In this document: positions 35,327 to 41,877 of the stretch, one piece after another | Numbering within the stretch: position 1 is the stretch's first letter | How the letters are laid out: each line of letters begins with the position of its first letter | Origin: Streptomyces sp. NBC_00247 | Lineage (GTDB): Bacteria > Actinomycetota > Actinomycetes > Streptomycetales > Streptomycetaceae | Direction: 5' to 3' | DNA: 64,000 bases | Assembly (NCBI RefSeq): GCF_036188265.1 | Contig: NZ_CP108093.1 | Span: forward strand, 4,732,001-4,796,000 | Program-made: the position numbers and the translations under genes | Notes under the pieces: model-generated | The model's input: only the letters and a program-made list of their open reading frames with translations | The model's database searches: none | What the model was told of the DNA's origin: nothing

Positions 35327-36550
35327 TCAGGGGCGGGAGGTGTCGAACACTTCGTCGCGGGTGTCCGCGAGGGCCCGTTCGAGGGCGCCGCGCAGGACCG
35401 GCAGGCGGACGGTCTCGGCGAGGACGAGCGGGGGCCGGGAGGCCGCCAGCTCGGCGAGTTCCGACTGGATCAGCGCACGCAGCCGTTCGCCACCGGCCGA
35501 GATCAGCCCGCCGGCCAGCACGATCAGCCCGGGGTCGAGCACGGCCGTCAGGGAGGCGAGCCCGGTGGCGAGCCGCTGCGCGTAGCTCCGCAGCAGCTCG
35601 GTCAGCCGATCGTCCTGCCCGTACGCGGCGGCGGCACGGGTCAGCAGGGCGGCGGCGACCTCCGGATAGGGCTGCTGCGGGGTGTCGATGCCCAGCGACG
35701 CGGCGAGCCGGGGGATCGCCTGGGCGCCCGCCAGCTCCTGGAAGCCGCCGCTGTTGGCCTTGACGACCTGGCGTACGAGCGGGGTGCCCGGCACCGGCAG
35801 GAACCCGACCTCCCCGGCGCCGCCGGTGAAGCCGCGGTGCAGCCGGCCGTTGATGACGAGGGCGCCGCCGAGGCCCTCCTCGTTCCAGAGCAGGACGAAG
35901 TCGTCGTGGCCCCGGGCCGCCCCGCGCCGCTGCTCGGCCACCGCGACCAGGTTCACGTCGTTCTCGTACTCGACGGGCATCGGCAGCGCCGCCGCCAGCT
36001 CGTCGAGCAGGGTGGGGGAGTGCCAGCCCGGCAGGTGCGAGGCGTAGCGCAGCCGGCCGGTACCCGGGTCGAAGGCGCCCGGGGTGCCGATCACCACCCG
36101 GTGGATCGCGGACCGGTCCAGCCCGGCGGTCTCCACCGCCCCGTCCAGCGCCCGGACGACCTGGTGGGCCGCGCTCTCCGCGCCCCGGTCGGGGGTGCGG
36201 AGCTCGAATTCGCCCACCGTCTCGCCGGTGACGTCGGCGACCGCGGCCACGATGCGCTGGGCGTTCACGTCGAGCCCTGCCACGTACGCGGCCCCCGGAT
36301 CGACCGCGTACAGCTGCGCGTTCGGCCCCGGACGGCCTTCGGTGGTGCCGGTGATCCGTACCAGCCCGGCCGCTTCCAGGCGGGCCAGCAGCTGCGAGGC
36401 GGTCGGCTTGGAGAGACCGGTGAGCTTGCCGATCCGGGTGCGGGAGAGCGGGCCGTGCTCCAGCAGCAGATCGAGTGCGGCGCGGTCGTTCATGGCGCGC
36501 AGCAGCCGAGGGGTCCCGGGGACGCCGGCGCCCGGTGTGGTTCCTGGCAT
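35327..36550 (-). CDS. csnR: ROK-family transcriptional repressor (CsnR-like)
   Basis: The 407-residue protein has an N-terminal winged helix-turn-helix (about 22-65, GPLSRTRIGKLTGLSKPTASQLLARLE) and a ROK domain (about 85-390) with GLDVNAQRIVAAVADVTG and the core glycine motifs FTGGAGEVGF. The usual ROK zinc-binding Cys cluster after that motif is absent: no cysteine is present in the region. It heads the sugar operon, and a perfect palindrome starts 24 bp upstream of its ATG. This matches CsnR, repressor of chitosanase and of csnR-K in S. coelicolor/lividans, in gene order and operator character. The ribosome-binding site is weak. Confidence 0.8.
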   Translation of the reverse strand: MPGTTPGAGVPGTPRLLRAMNDRAALDLLLEHGPLSRTRIGKLTGLSKPTASQLLARLEAAGLVRITGTTEGRPGPNAQLYAVDPGAAYVAGLDVNAQRIVAAVADVTGETVGEFELRTPDRGAESAAHQVVRALDGAVETAGLDRSAIHRVVIGTPGAFDPGTGRLRYASHLPGWHSPTLLDELAAALPMPVEYENDVNLVAVAEQRRGAARGHDDFVLLWNEEGLGGALVINGRLHRGFTGGAGEVGFLPVPGTPLVRQVVKANSGGFQELAGAQAIPRLAASLGIDTPQQPYPEVAAALLTRAAAAYGQDDRLTELLRSYAQRLATGLASLTAVLDPGLIVLAGGLISAGGERLRALIQSELAELAASRPPLVLAETVRLPVLRGALERALADTRDEVFDTSRP

Positions 36551-36573
36551 GGAGGTGGGTTTCCGCTCTCTGT

Positions 36574-36588
36574 TAGGAAAGTTTCCTA
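36574..36588. promoter_or_regulatory. ROK-repressor operator (CsnR-box-like palindrome)
   Basis: TAGGAAAGTTTCCTA is a perfect 15-bp palindrome (7-bp arms around a central G) 24 bp upstream of the ROK gene. A half-site AGGAAAA lies 11 bp further on (36598-36604). The A/T-rich core stands out from the surrounding G+C. It resembles the operator type described for the chitosanase repressor CsnR. Autoregulation of the operon is inferred. Confidence 0.75.
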
Positions 36589-36705
36589 TCCGGTGAGAGG
36601 AAAATAGGCGTCCGTGCCCGGGGCGTCAATGGGGCGGAGCCCGGGAGGCGGCCGGGCAACGAAAGCGTTACCCGCGGGCCCGCGTGGGAGCCGCCCCGAA
36701 ACGCG

Positions 36706-36742
36706 CGGGAGGGCCTCCGCGCCATGCGCGGAGGCCCTCCCG
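36706..36742 (-). terminator. Terminator of the mscS-like gene
   Basis: A perfect 17-bp stem (CGGGAGGGCCTCCGCGC with its complement) has a three-base loop and lies 11 bp beyond the MscS stop codon on the minus strand. It also insulates the csn-like operon promoter from the upstream gene. Confidence 0.75.
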
Positions 36743-36752
36743 GAGCGGTCGT

Positions 36753-37817
36753 CTACTTGGTGATGCTCGGCGGGGCGAGCGGCGTCGCGGCGAGCGACTG
36801 CGGCGAGGTCGCCGAGGCGTACGCGGACGGGGCGGCCATCGCCGCCGTCGGATCGGCCTTCGACTCGCCCTCCGGCTGCGCGGGCACGGCACCGATCATG
36901 CGGATGCCCGCCTCGTCCAGCGACCGCTTGATGCGCCAGCGCAGCTCGCGCTCCACGGTCAGCGCCTTGCCCGGCATGGTCTTGGCGGTGACCCGTACGG
37001 TCATCGAGTCCAGCAGTACGGCGTCCAGGCCGAGGATCTCCACCGGGCCCCAGAGCCGCTCGCTCCACGGCTCCTCCTTCGCCATGACCTCGGACGCGGC
37101 GGTGATGGCCGCACGGACCCGGTCCAGATCCTCGGTCGGCCGGACCGTCACGTCGACGCCGGCGGTGGACCAGCCCTGGCTGAGGTTGCCGATCCGCTTC
37201 ACCTCGCCGTTGCGCACGTACCAGATCTCGCCGTTGTCGCCGCGCAGCTTGGTGACGCGCAGCCCCACCTCGATGACCTCGCCGGACGCGACTCCGGCGT
37301 CGACCGTGTCCCCGACGCCGTACTGGTCCTCCAGGATCATGAAGACCCCGGAGAGGAAGTCGGTGACGAGGTTGCGCGCGCCGAAACCGAGCGCGACACC
37401 GGCGACACCGGCGGAGGCCAGCAGGGGCGCCAGGTTGATCTCGAAGGCGCCCAGGATCATCAGCGCGGCCGTGCCCAGGATCAGGAAGGAGCTCACCGAC
37501 CGGAGCACCGAACCGATCGCCTCCGAGCGCTGGCGGCGCCGCTCGGCGTTGACCAGCAGCCCGCCGAGGGCGGTGCCCTCCACGGCCTGGGCGCTGCGGT
37601 TCATCCGCTCGATCAGATTGGTGAGGGCGCGACGGATCAGGTAGCGCAGCACGATCGCCACGGCGGCGATCAGGATGATGCGCAGGCCGGTGCTCAGCCA
37701 GGTGGACCAGTTCTGCTCGACCCAGCCCGCTGCGTCGCCGGCCTGCCGGGCGGCCTCGTCGAGCGAGCCTCCCGACCCCGTCGACGGAGTGGCGGCCAAC
37801 AGAACGGACGGGGACAC
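36753..37817 (-). CDS. Small-conductance mechanosensitive channel (MscS family)
   Basis: The 354-residue membrane protein has an amphipathic N terminus and three or four helices. The pore-lining helix contains ASAGVAGVALGFGARNLVTDFLSG (about 130-155), followed by the beta domain FMILEDQYGVGDTVDAG and the C-terminal alpha-beta domain; the last 60 residues are Ala/Pro-rich. MscS channels open on membrane tension to release osmolytes in hypo-osmotic shock. GTG start with GGAGGTCCC upstream. It is monocistronic with a strong terminator. Confidence 0.92.
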   Translation of the reverse strand: MSPSVLLAATPSTGSGGSLDEAARQAGDAAGWVEQNWSTWLSTGLRIILIAAVAIVLRYLIRRALTNLIERMNRSAQAVEGTALGGLLVNAERRRQRSEAIGSVLRSVSSFLILGTAALMILGAFEINLAPLLASAGVAGVALGFGARNLVTDFLSGVFMILEDQYGVGDTVDAGVASGEVIEVGLRVTKLRGDNGEIWYVRNGEVKRIGNLSQGWSTAGVDVTVRPTEDLDRVRAAITAASEVMAKEEPWSERLWGPVEILGLDAVLLDSMTVRVTAKTMPGKALTVERELRWRIKRSLDEAGIRMIGAVPAQPEGESKADPTAAMAAPSAYASATSPQSLAATPLAPPSITK

Positions 37818-38218
37818 GGTGGGACCTCCAGCACGGGCGACAGTGGATCAACCAGGTTAACGACGGGCGCGGCCCGGATGATGTCCGCAGCCCACCGAGA
37901 GACGCGTCTCATCCGGAAATCACACCTTTGTGCCGCGTTTCTTCGCGAAACCGACCGCCCGCCGCACGGTCGCCTCGGCCCCGCCGGTCCAGCCCGCCGG
38001 TCCCGCCGTCGGCCGCCCCGCCGGTCCCGCCGCCGACCCGGCGTCGACCCGGGCGTCGACCCGGCGGTGGCCGTGCGGGGGCCGTGCGGCCGTCCGGGCG
38101 GAATCGGTCCGGCCCATTACCCGCACGTGGTGGCGCCCGGACCAGGCATGAGGAGAGACTGAGAGCGGATCGTCCCGGCGCGAGCCACGCGCCGCCGGCG
38201 TACAAGGAGGCATCCACC
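37818..38218. other. Divergent non-coding region between mscS-like gene and HNH gene
   Basis: This 401-bp region holds the promoters of two divergent genes. Its middle (about 37980-38080) is C/G-rich with short repeated CCGGTCCCGCC and GTCGACCCGG units. No convincing promoter hexamers or supported gene were found, although several frames stay open because of the base composition. Confidence 0.45.
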
Positions 38219-38755
38219 GTGCCGCACGTCCTGGTTCTCAACGCGTCGTACGAGCCGCTCGGCGTCGTACCGCTCCACCGCGCGCTCGTCCTCGTCCTCG
38301 AAAACAAGGCCGTCTGCCTCGAAGAGTCCGGCGCCCTCCTGCGCAGCCCCACCACCGTCGTGCCGGCCCCCAGCGTGGTCCGCCTCAAGCGTTTCGTACG
38401 GGTCCCCTACCGGGGGCCCGTCCCGCTCACCCGCCGCGCGCTCTTCGCCCGGGACGGCGGCCGCTGCGTGTACTGCGGGGCCGCCGCCACCAGCGTCGAC
38501 CACGTCGTGCCGCGCAGCCGGGGCGGTCTGCACGCGTGGGACAACGTGGTGGCGGCCTGCCGCCGCTGCAACCACGTCAAGGCCGACCGGCACCTCCCCG
38601 AACTGGGCTGGCGCCTGCGCCACCAGCCCGCGCCGCCCACCGGGCTGGCGTGGCGGATCATCGGCACCGGTCACCGCGACCCGCGCTGGCTGCCCTACCT
38701 CCAGCCGTTCGGCGCGGACGACGCGATGGCCCGGATCGACGGCGTCTCCGCCTGA
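38219..38755 (+). CDS. HNH endonuclease-family protein
   Basis: The 178-residue protein has an N-terminal domain (VLVLNASYEPLGVVPLHRAL) and a C-terminal HNH nuclease fold. The latter has zinc-binding C-x2-C (CVYC), the HNH histidines in SVDHVVPRSRGG, the Asn in AWDNVVAAC and the second C-x2-C (CRRC) followed by NHVKADR. This family is ubiquitous and highly conserved in actinobacteria as a single-copy chromosomal gene; its substrate is unknown. The GTG start has a perfect AAGGAGG eight bases upstream. It is not adjacent to restriction, phage or retroelement genes. Confidence 0.9.
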   Translation: MPHVLVLNASYEPLGVVPLHRALVLVLENKAVCLEESGALLRSPTTVVPAPSVVRLKRFVRVPYRGPVPLTRRALFARDGGRCVYCGAAATSVDHVVPRSRGGLHAWDNVVAACRRCNHVKADRHLPELGWRLRHQPAPPTGLAWRIIGTGHRDPRWLPYLQPFGADDAMARIDGVSA

Positions 38756-38862
38756 ACGCCCCGGGCCGGTGAGCCGGCGGGAGCCGTCCCGGGCGGGCGA
38801 CACGGTGGCTGAAAATGGCCCATATCTGCCGTCCGGGGGAACGGAATGTGACCCACGGCACG

Positions 38863-38890
38863 TTGAGGACGTTGGCATCGGACCTATGTC
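38863..38890 (+). promoter_or_regulatory. Possible promoter upstream of the repeat ORF and malQ
   Basis: TTGAGG and TATGTC are separated by 16 bp about 73 bp before the TTG start at 38963. This is only a moderate match to vegetative promoters. Confidence 0.25.
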
Positions 38891-38962
38891 ACGCTCACGT
38901 CTGCGCACCCGAGGGCTGGGTAGGTCTCTCTACCGTCCTGCTCCCACGGCCAGGAGGCCACC

Positions 38963-39316
38963 TTGCCCGCAGCCGCGCGACTCCCGCTCCCCGCCCTCTC
39001 CAAACAGGTCCCCGGCCCGGCGCCGCTGACCAGTGAACCGCCCCTCCCGTCCGCCGCCGTGCCCCGTCCCGTCGGCGGACCGCGCGGCACCGACCGCACC
39101 GACCGCACCGACCGCACCGACCGCACCGACGGCGCCCTCGTCACTCCCGCGCTCGACGTACCCCTCGCCACCGGCGCCGCACCCCTCACCAGCGAGCCCC
39201 CGCTCGCCGACGCCGCCCCCCTGACGAGCGAGCCGCCGCTCGCCGTCGTCGCTCCGCTCACCAGCGAACCGACCGCCCCCGGTGTCGCGGGGGCCATGGA
39301 GTCTCCAGGAGTCTGA
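38963..39316 (+). CDS. Small repeat-rich ORF (LTSEP and TDR repeats) preceding malQ
   Basis: The 117-residue frame starts with TTG preceded by AGGAGG at five bases and ends at the base before the malQ ATG. Third codon positions are strongly G/C, as in real genes of this genome. The product is Pro/Ala-rich, with four copies of LTSEP (three extended to LTSEPPL) and a TDR-TDR-TDR-TDR-TD run. There is no signal peptide or membrane helix. No family is recognised. It could be a genuine co-translated small protein, or the sequence could be an untranslated malQ leader with in-frame repeats. The antisense frame across the same repeats encodes Gly/Ser-rich repeats and seems less likely. Confidence 0.45.
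   Translation: MPAAARLPLPALSKQVPGPAPLTSEPPLPSAAVPRPVGGPRGTDRTDRTDRTDRTDGALVTPALDVPLATGAAPLTSEPPLADAAPLTSEPPLAVVAPLTSEPTAPGVAGAMESPGV
39089..39133 (+). repeat. 9-bp tandem repeat, five copies
   Basis: Five consecutive units of ACCGACCGC, the last ending GGC, encode Thr-Asp-Arg repeats in the frame of the 117-residue ORF. The period is a multiple of three, so copy-number change would keep the frame. Confidence 0.9.
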
Positions 39317-41467
39317 ATGGGCCTGTCCCGGCTCGCCGCCCTGCACGGCGTCGCCACTTCCTACTCCCCGTCCGCGGGTGTCACGGTGCCCGTCCCCGAC
39401 GACACGGTCACCGCCGTGCTCGCCGCGCTGGGTGTGGCCGCCGGCACCCCGGAGGACGTACGGAGGTCGCTCGCCGCCGCCGAATCGAGGGCGGGCTCCC
39501 GGCTGCTCCCGCCCACCGTGGTGGTCTGGGCGGGCGAGCCGCTGCCGTCCGCCCTCGCCACGCTGCCGATCGGTACGGCCCTGACCGTCGTCCCGGAGGC
39601 CGAAGCGGGCGCCGGGCGGCCCGAGCCGGTCCGCCTGCGCGTCACGGGCGCGCAGGCGGACGTCCCCGACACGCCCCCGCCGTCCACGGTCCCCGTCTGG
39701 TGGCCCGACCTGCCCTCCGGCGTGCACCGGGTGACCGCCCGCACCCTCGACCACCGGCAGGGCACCGCGACCCTCGTCGTCGCGCCCGCCCGTGCGCCCC
39801 GGCCCGCCGCCCGCGCCCAGGGCTTCCTCGTCCAGCTCTACTCCCTGCTCTCCGGGCGGTCCTGGGGCATGGGCGACCTCGGCGACCTGGCCGACCTCGC
39901 CTCCTGGGCCGGACGCACCCTCGGCGCCGGGTTCGTCCAGATCAACCCGCTGCACGCGGCCGTCCCGGGGCGGCCGACCGACCCTTCGCCGTACCGCCCC
40001 TCCTCGCGGCTCTTCCCCGACCCCGTCCATCTCCACGTCGAGTCGATCCCCGAGTACGGCCAGGTCCGCGCACGGGCAGTGCTGGACGACCTCCGCCAGG
40101 ACGCCGCCGCGCTCTCGGAGGCCGTGCTCAACAAGGGCGCGCTCATCGACCGGGACGCCGTCTGGGAGCTGAAGCGGCAGGCGCTGGAGCTCATCCACCA
40201 GGTGCCGCTGACCCCCGGCCGCCGGGCCGCGTACTGCGACTTCCTCTCCGCCCGGGGCCAGGCCCTGGAGGACCACGCGCTCTGGTGCGCGCTGGCCGAG
40301 GTGCACGGCCCCGACTGGCACACCTGGCCCGAGCCGCTGCGCGACCCCCGCTCCCGGGAGACCGCCCGCGCCCGTACCGGGCTCCTCGACCGGGTGGACT
40401 TCCACAGCCGGCTCGCCTGGCTGACCGACACCCAGCTCGCCGAGGCCCAGCGGGCCGCCCGGGACGCCGGGATGGCGGTCGGAGTCATCCACGACCTCGC
40501 GGTCGGCGTGCACCCGTCCGGCGCCGACACCTGGGCGGGGCAGGACGACTACGCGCGCCGCATCTCCGTCGGCGCGCCCCCCGACGCCTTCAACGCGCGC
40601 GGCCAGGACTGGGGCCTGCCGCCCTGGCGGCCCGACGCCCTCGCCGCCTCCGGCTACGCCCCCTTCCGGGACCTGCTGCGCGGCCTGCTCGCGCACGCCG
40701 GGGCGCTCCGCGTCGACCACGTCATGGGCCTCTTCCGGCTCTGGTGGGTCCCCGAGGGCAAGCCGCCCACCGAGGGCACCTACGTCAGCCAGGACGGCGA
40801 GGCGATGCTCGCCGTCCTCGTCCTGGAAGCCCACCGCGCCGGGGCCGTCGTCCTGGGCGAGGACCTCGGCACGGTCGAGCCGGGCGTGCGCGAGGCGCTG
40901 GCCCGGCGCGGTGTCCTCGGCACGTCCGTCCTCTGGTTCGAACGCGACTGGGAGGGCACGGGCCGCCCGCTGGCCCCGGAGCACTGGCGCCGGGACTGCA
41001 TGGCCACCGCCACCACCCACGACCTGCCGTCCACCGCCGCCCGCCTCTCCGGCGACCACGTGACGCTCCGCCACGAACTCGGCCTGCTCACCCGCGGCCT
41101 GGAGGAGGAGCTCGCCGAGGACGCCGCCGACACCGCCGAATGGCTCGGCTGCCTGGCACGGCTGCGGCTGCTGCCCGAGGGCGAGGGCGACGAGGAGGCC
41201 GCCGTACGCGCCGTGCACCGCTTCCTGCTGCGCACGCCCGCCCGGCTGACCGGCATCTGGCTCCCGGACACCGTGGGCGACCGGCGCCCGCAGAACCTCC
41301 CCGGGACCTGGGACCAGTACCCCAACTGGCGCCTGCCCATCGCCGACGGGGAGGGCCGTCCCCTGACGCTGGAACAGATCACCGGCTCGCCCCGACTGCA
41401 CCGGCTGATGGACGGACTGACCCCCCCGGCCCCACGTACGGCACCCCCGGACGCGCGGCGTCCTTAG
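39317..41467 (+). CDS. malQ: 4-alpha-glucanotransferase (amylomaltase, GH77)
   Basis: The 716-residue enzyme disproportionates maltodextrins and works in glycogen or maltose metabolism in the cytoplasm. It has an actinobacterial N-terminal extension (about 1-165) and a GH77 catalytic barrel: LYSLLSGRSWGMGDLGDL, INPLHA, DPSPYRPSSR, the nucleophile-bearing ALRVDHVMGLFRLWWVPEG, VLGEDLGTVEPGV (acid/base Glu) and TTHDLPSTA. ATG start directly after the stop of the small repeat ORF with CAGGAG upstream. Length fits the roughly 700-residue Streptomyces MalQ group. Confidence 0.95.
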   Translation: MGLSRLAALHGVATSYSPSAGVTVPVPDDTVTAVLAALGVAAGTPEDVRRSLAAAESRAGSRLLPPTVVVWAGEPLPSALATLPIGTALTVVPEAEAGAGRPEPVRLRVTGAQADVPDTPPPSTVPVWWPDLPSGVHRVTARTLDHRQGTATLVVAPARAPRPAARAQGFLVQLYSLLSGRSWGMGDLGDLADLASWAGRTLGAGFVQINPLHAAVPGRPTDPSPYRPSSRLFPDPVHLHVESIPEYGQVRARAVLDDLRQDAAALSEAVLNKGALIDRDAVWELKRQALELIHQVPLTPGRRAAYCDFLSARGQALEDHALWCALAEVHGPDWHTWPEPLRDPRSRETARARTGLLDRVDFHSRLAWLTDTQLAEAQRAARDAGMAVGVIHDLAVGVHPSGADTWAGQDDYARRISVGAPPDAFNARGQDWGLPPWRPDALAASGYAPFRDLLRGLLAHAGALRVDHVMGLFRLWWVPEGKPPTEGTYVSQDGEAMLAVLVLEAHRAGAVVLGEDLGTVEPGVREALARRGVLGTSVLWFERDWEGTGRPLAPEHWRRDCMATATTHDLPSTAARLSGDHVTLRHELGLLTRGLEEELAEDAADTAEWLGCLARLRLLPEGEGDEEAAVRAVHRFLLRTPARLTGIWLPDTVGDRRPQNLPGTWDQYPNWRLPIADGEGRPLTLEQITGSPRLHRLMDGLTPPAPRTAPPDARRP

Positions 41468-41487
41468 GCGTTCGCTACGTTTGCACC

Positions 41488-41721
41488 GTGGACAAGAAGA
41501 ACGCTATGCGCGCCGGCGCCGTCGCGGCCGGTACGACGCTGATGATGCTGCTCATGTCGTCCCCCGCTCTCGCTTTCACGCGCGACGACGGCGATGACCC
41601 GGGTCAACACGGTCTGTCGGTCATCGAGACCATCAGCCTGTACGTCCTCGCGCCCCTCGCGCTGTTCGTGGTGATCGCGGGCCTGGTCGTGGTGCTCGAC
41701 AAGTCCAAGAAGAAGGCGTAA
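41488..41721 (+). CDS. Small membrane protein, 77 residues
   Basis: The GTG start 20 bp after malQ gives MDKKNAMRAG followed by a signal-type hydrophobic segment (about 9-29, ending SPALAF), a short acidic loop (RDDGDDPGQHG) and a second hydrophobic helix (about 47-68), then KSKKKA. The two-segment topology with a positive C terminus suggests either a secreted-then-anchored peptide or a hairpin membrane protein. No family function is known to me. The malQ-proximal position suggests read-through expression. A strong bidirectional terminator follows at 41825. Confidence 0.75.
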   Translation: MDKKNAMRAGAVAAGTTLMMLLMSSPALAFTRDDGDDPGQHGLSVIETISLYVLAPLALFVVIAGLVVVLDKSKKKA

Positions 41722-41824
41722 CCGCCTCACACGCTCACGCCGTGTGCGCCGCCGGTACGGGTTACCGCGCGGCGCACACGCATGTCCGGATACGGGCGTG
41801 CCCGCGCCACCAGGTACGCACGAA

Positions 41825-41858
41825 GGCGCCCTCCCCGGTCGTACCCGGGGAGGGCGCC
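41825..41858. terminator. Bidirectional terminator between small membrane gene and pepN
   Basis: A perfect 12-bp stem (GGCGCCCTCCCC with GGGGAGGGCGCC) encloses ten bases, between two convergent genes, 19 bp from the pepN stop codon. Confidence 0.75.
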
Positions 41859-41877
41859 CTCCGTTCGTCCGGCGCCG

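Noticed and set aside
38219..38755. HNH gene as part of a defence island or homing element
   Set aside because: Neighbours are housekeeping genes. The family is a conserved chromosomal single gene in actinobacteria, and no intron or phage genes are seen.
39089..39133. Short tandem repeats considered as a CRISPR array
   Set aside because: The units are 9 bp with no spacers and no cas genes are nearby.
38884..39357. Minus-strand frame of 157 codons with SLVxGA repeats opposite the LTSEP ORF
   Set aside because: It is the reverse of the same repeats. It lacks a ribosome-binding site and would run into the malQ start; the plus frame has better signals.
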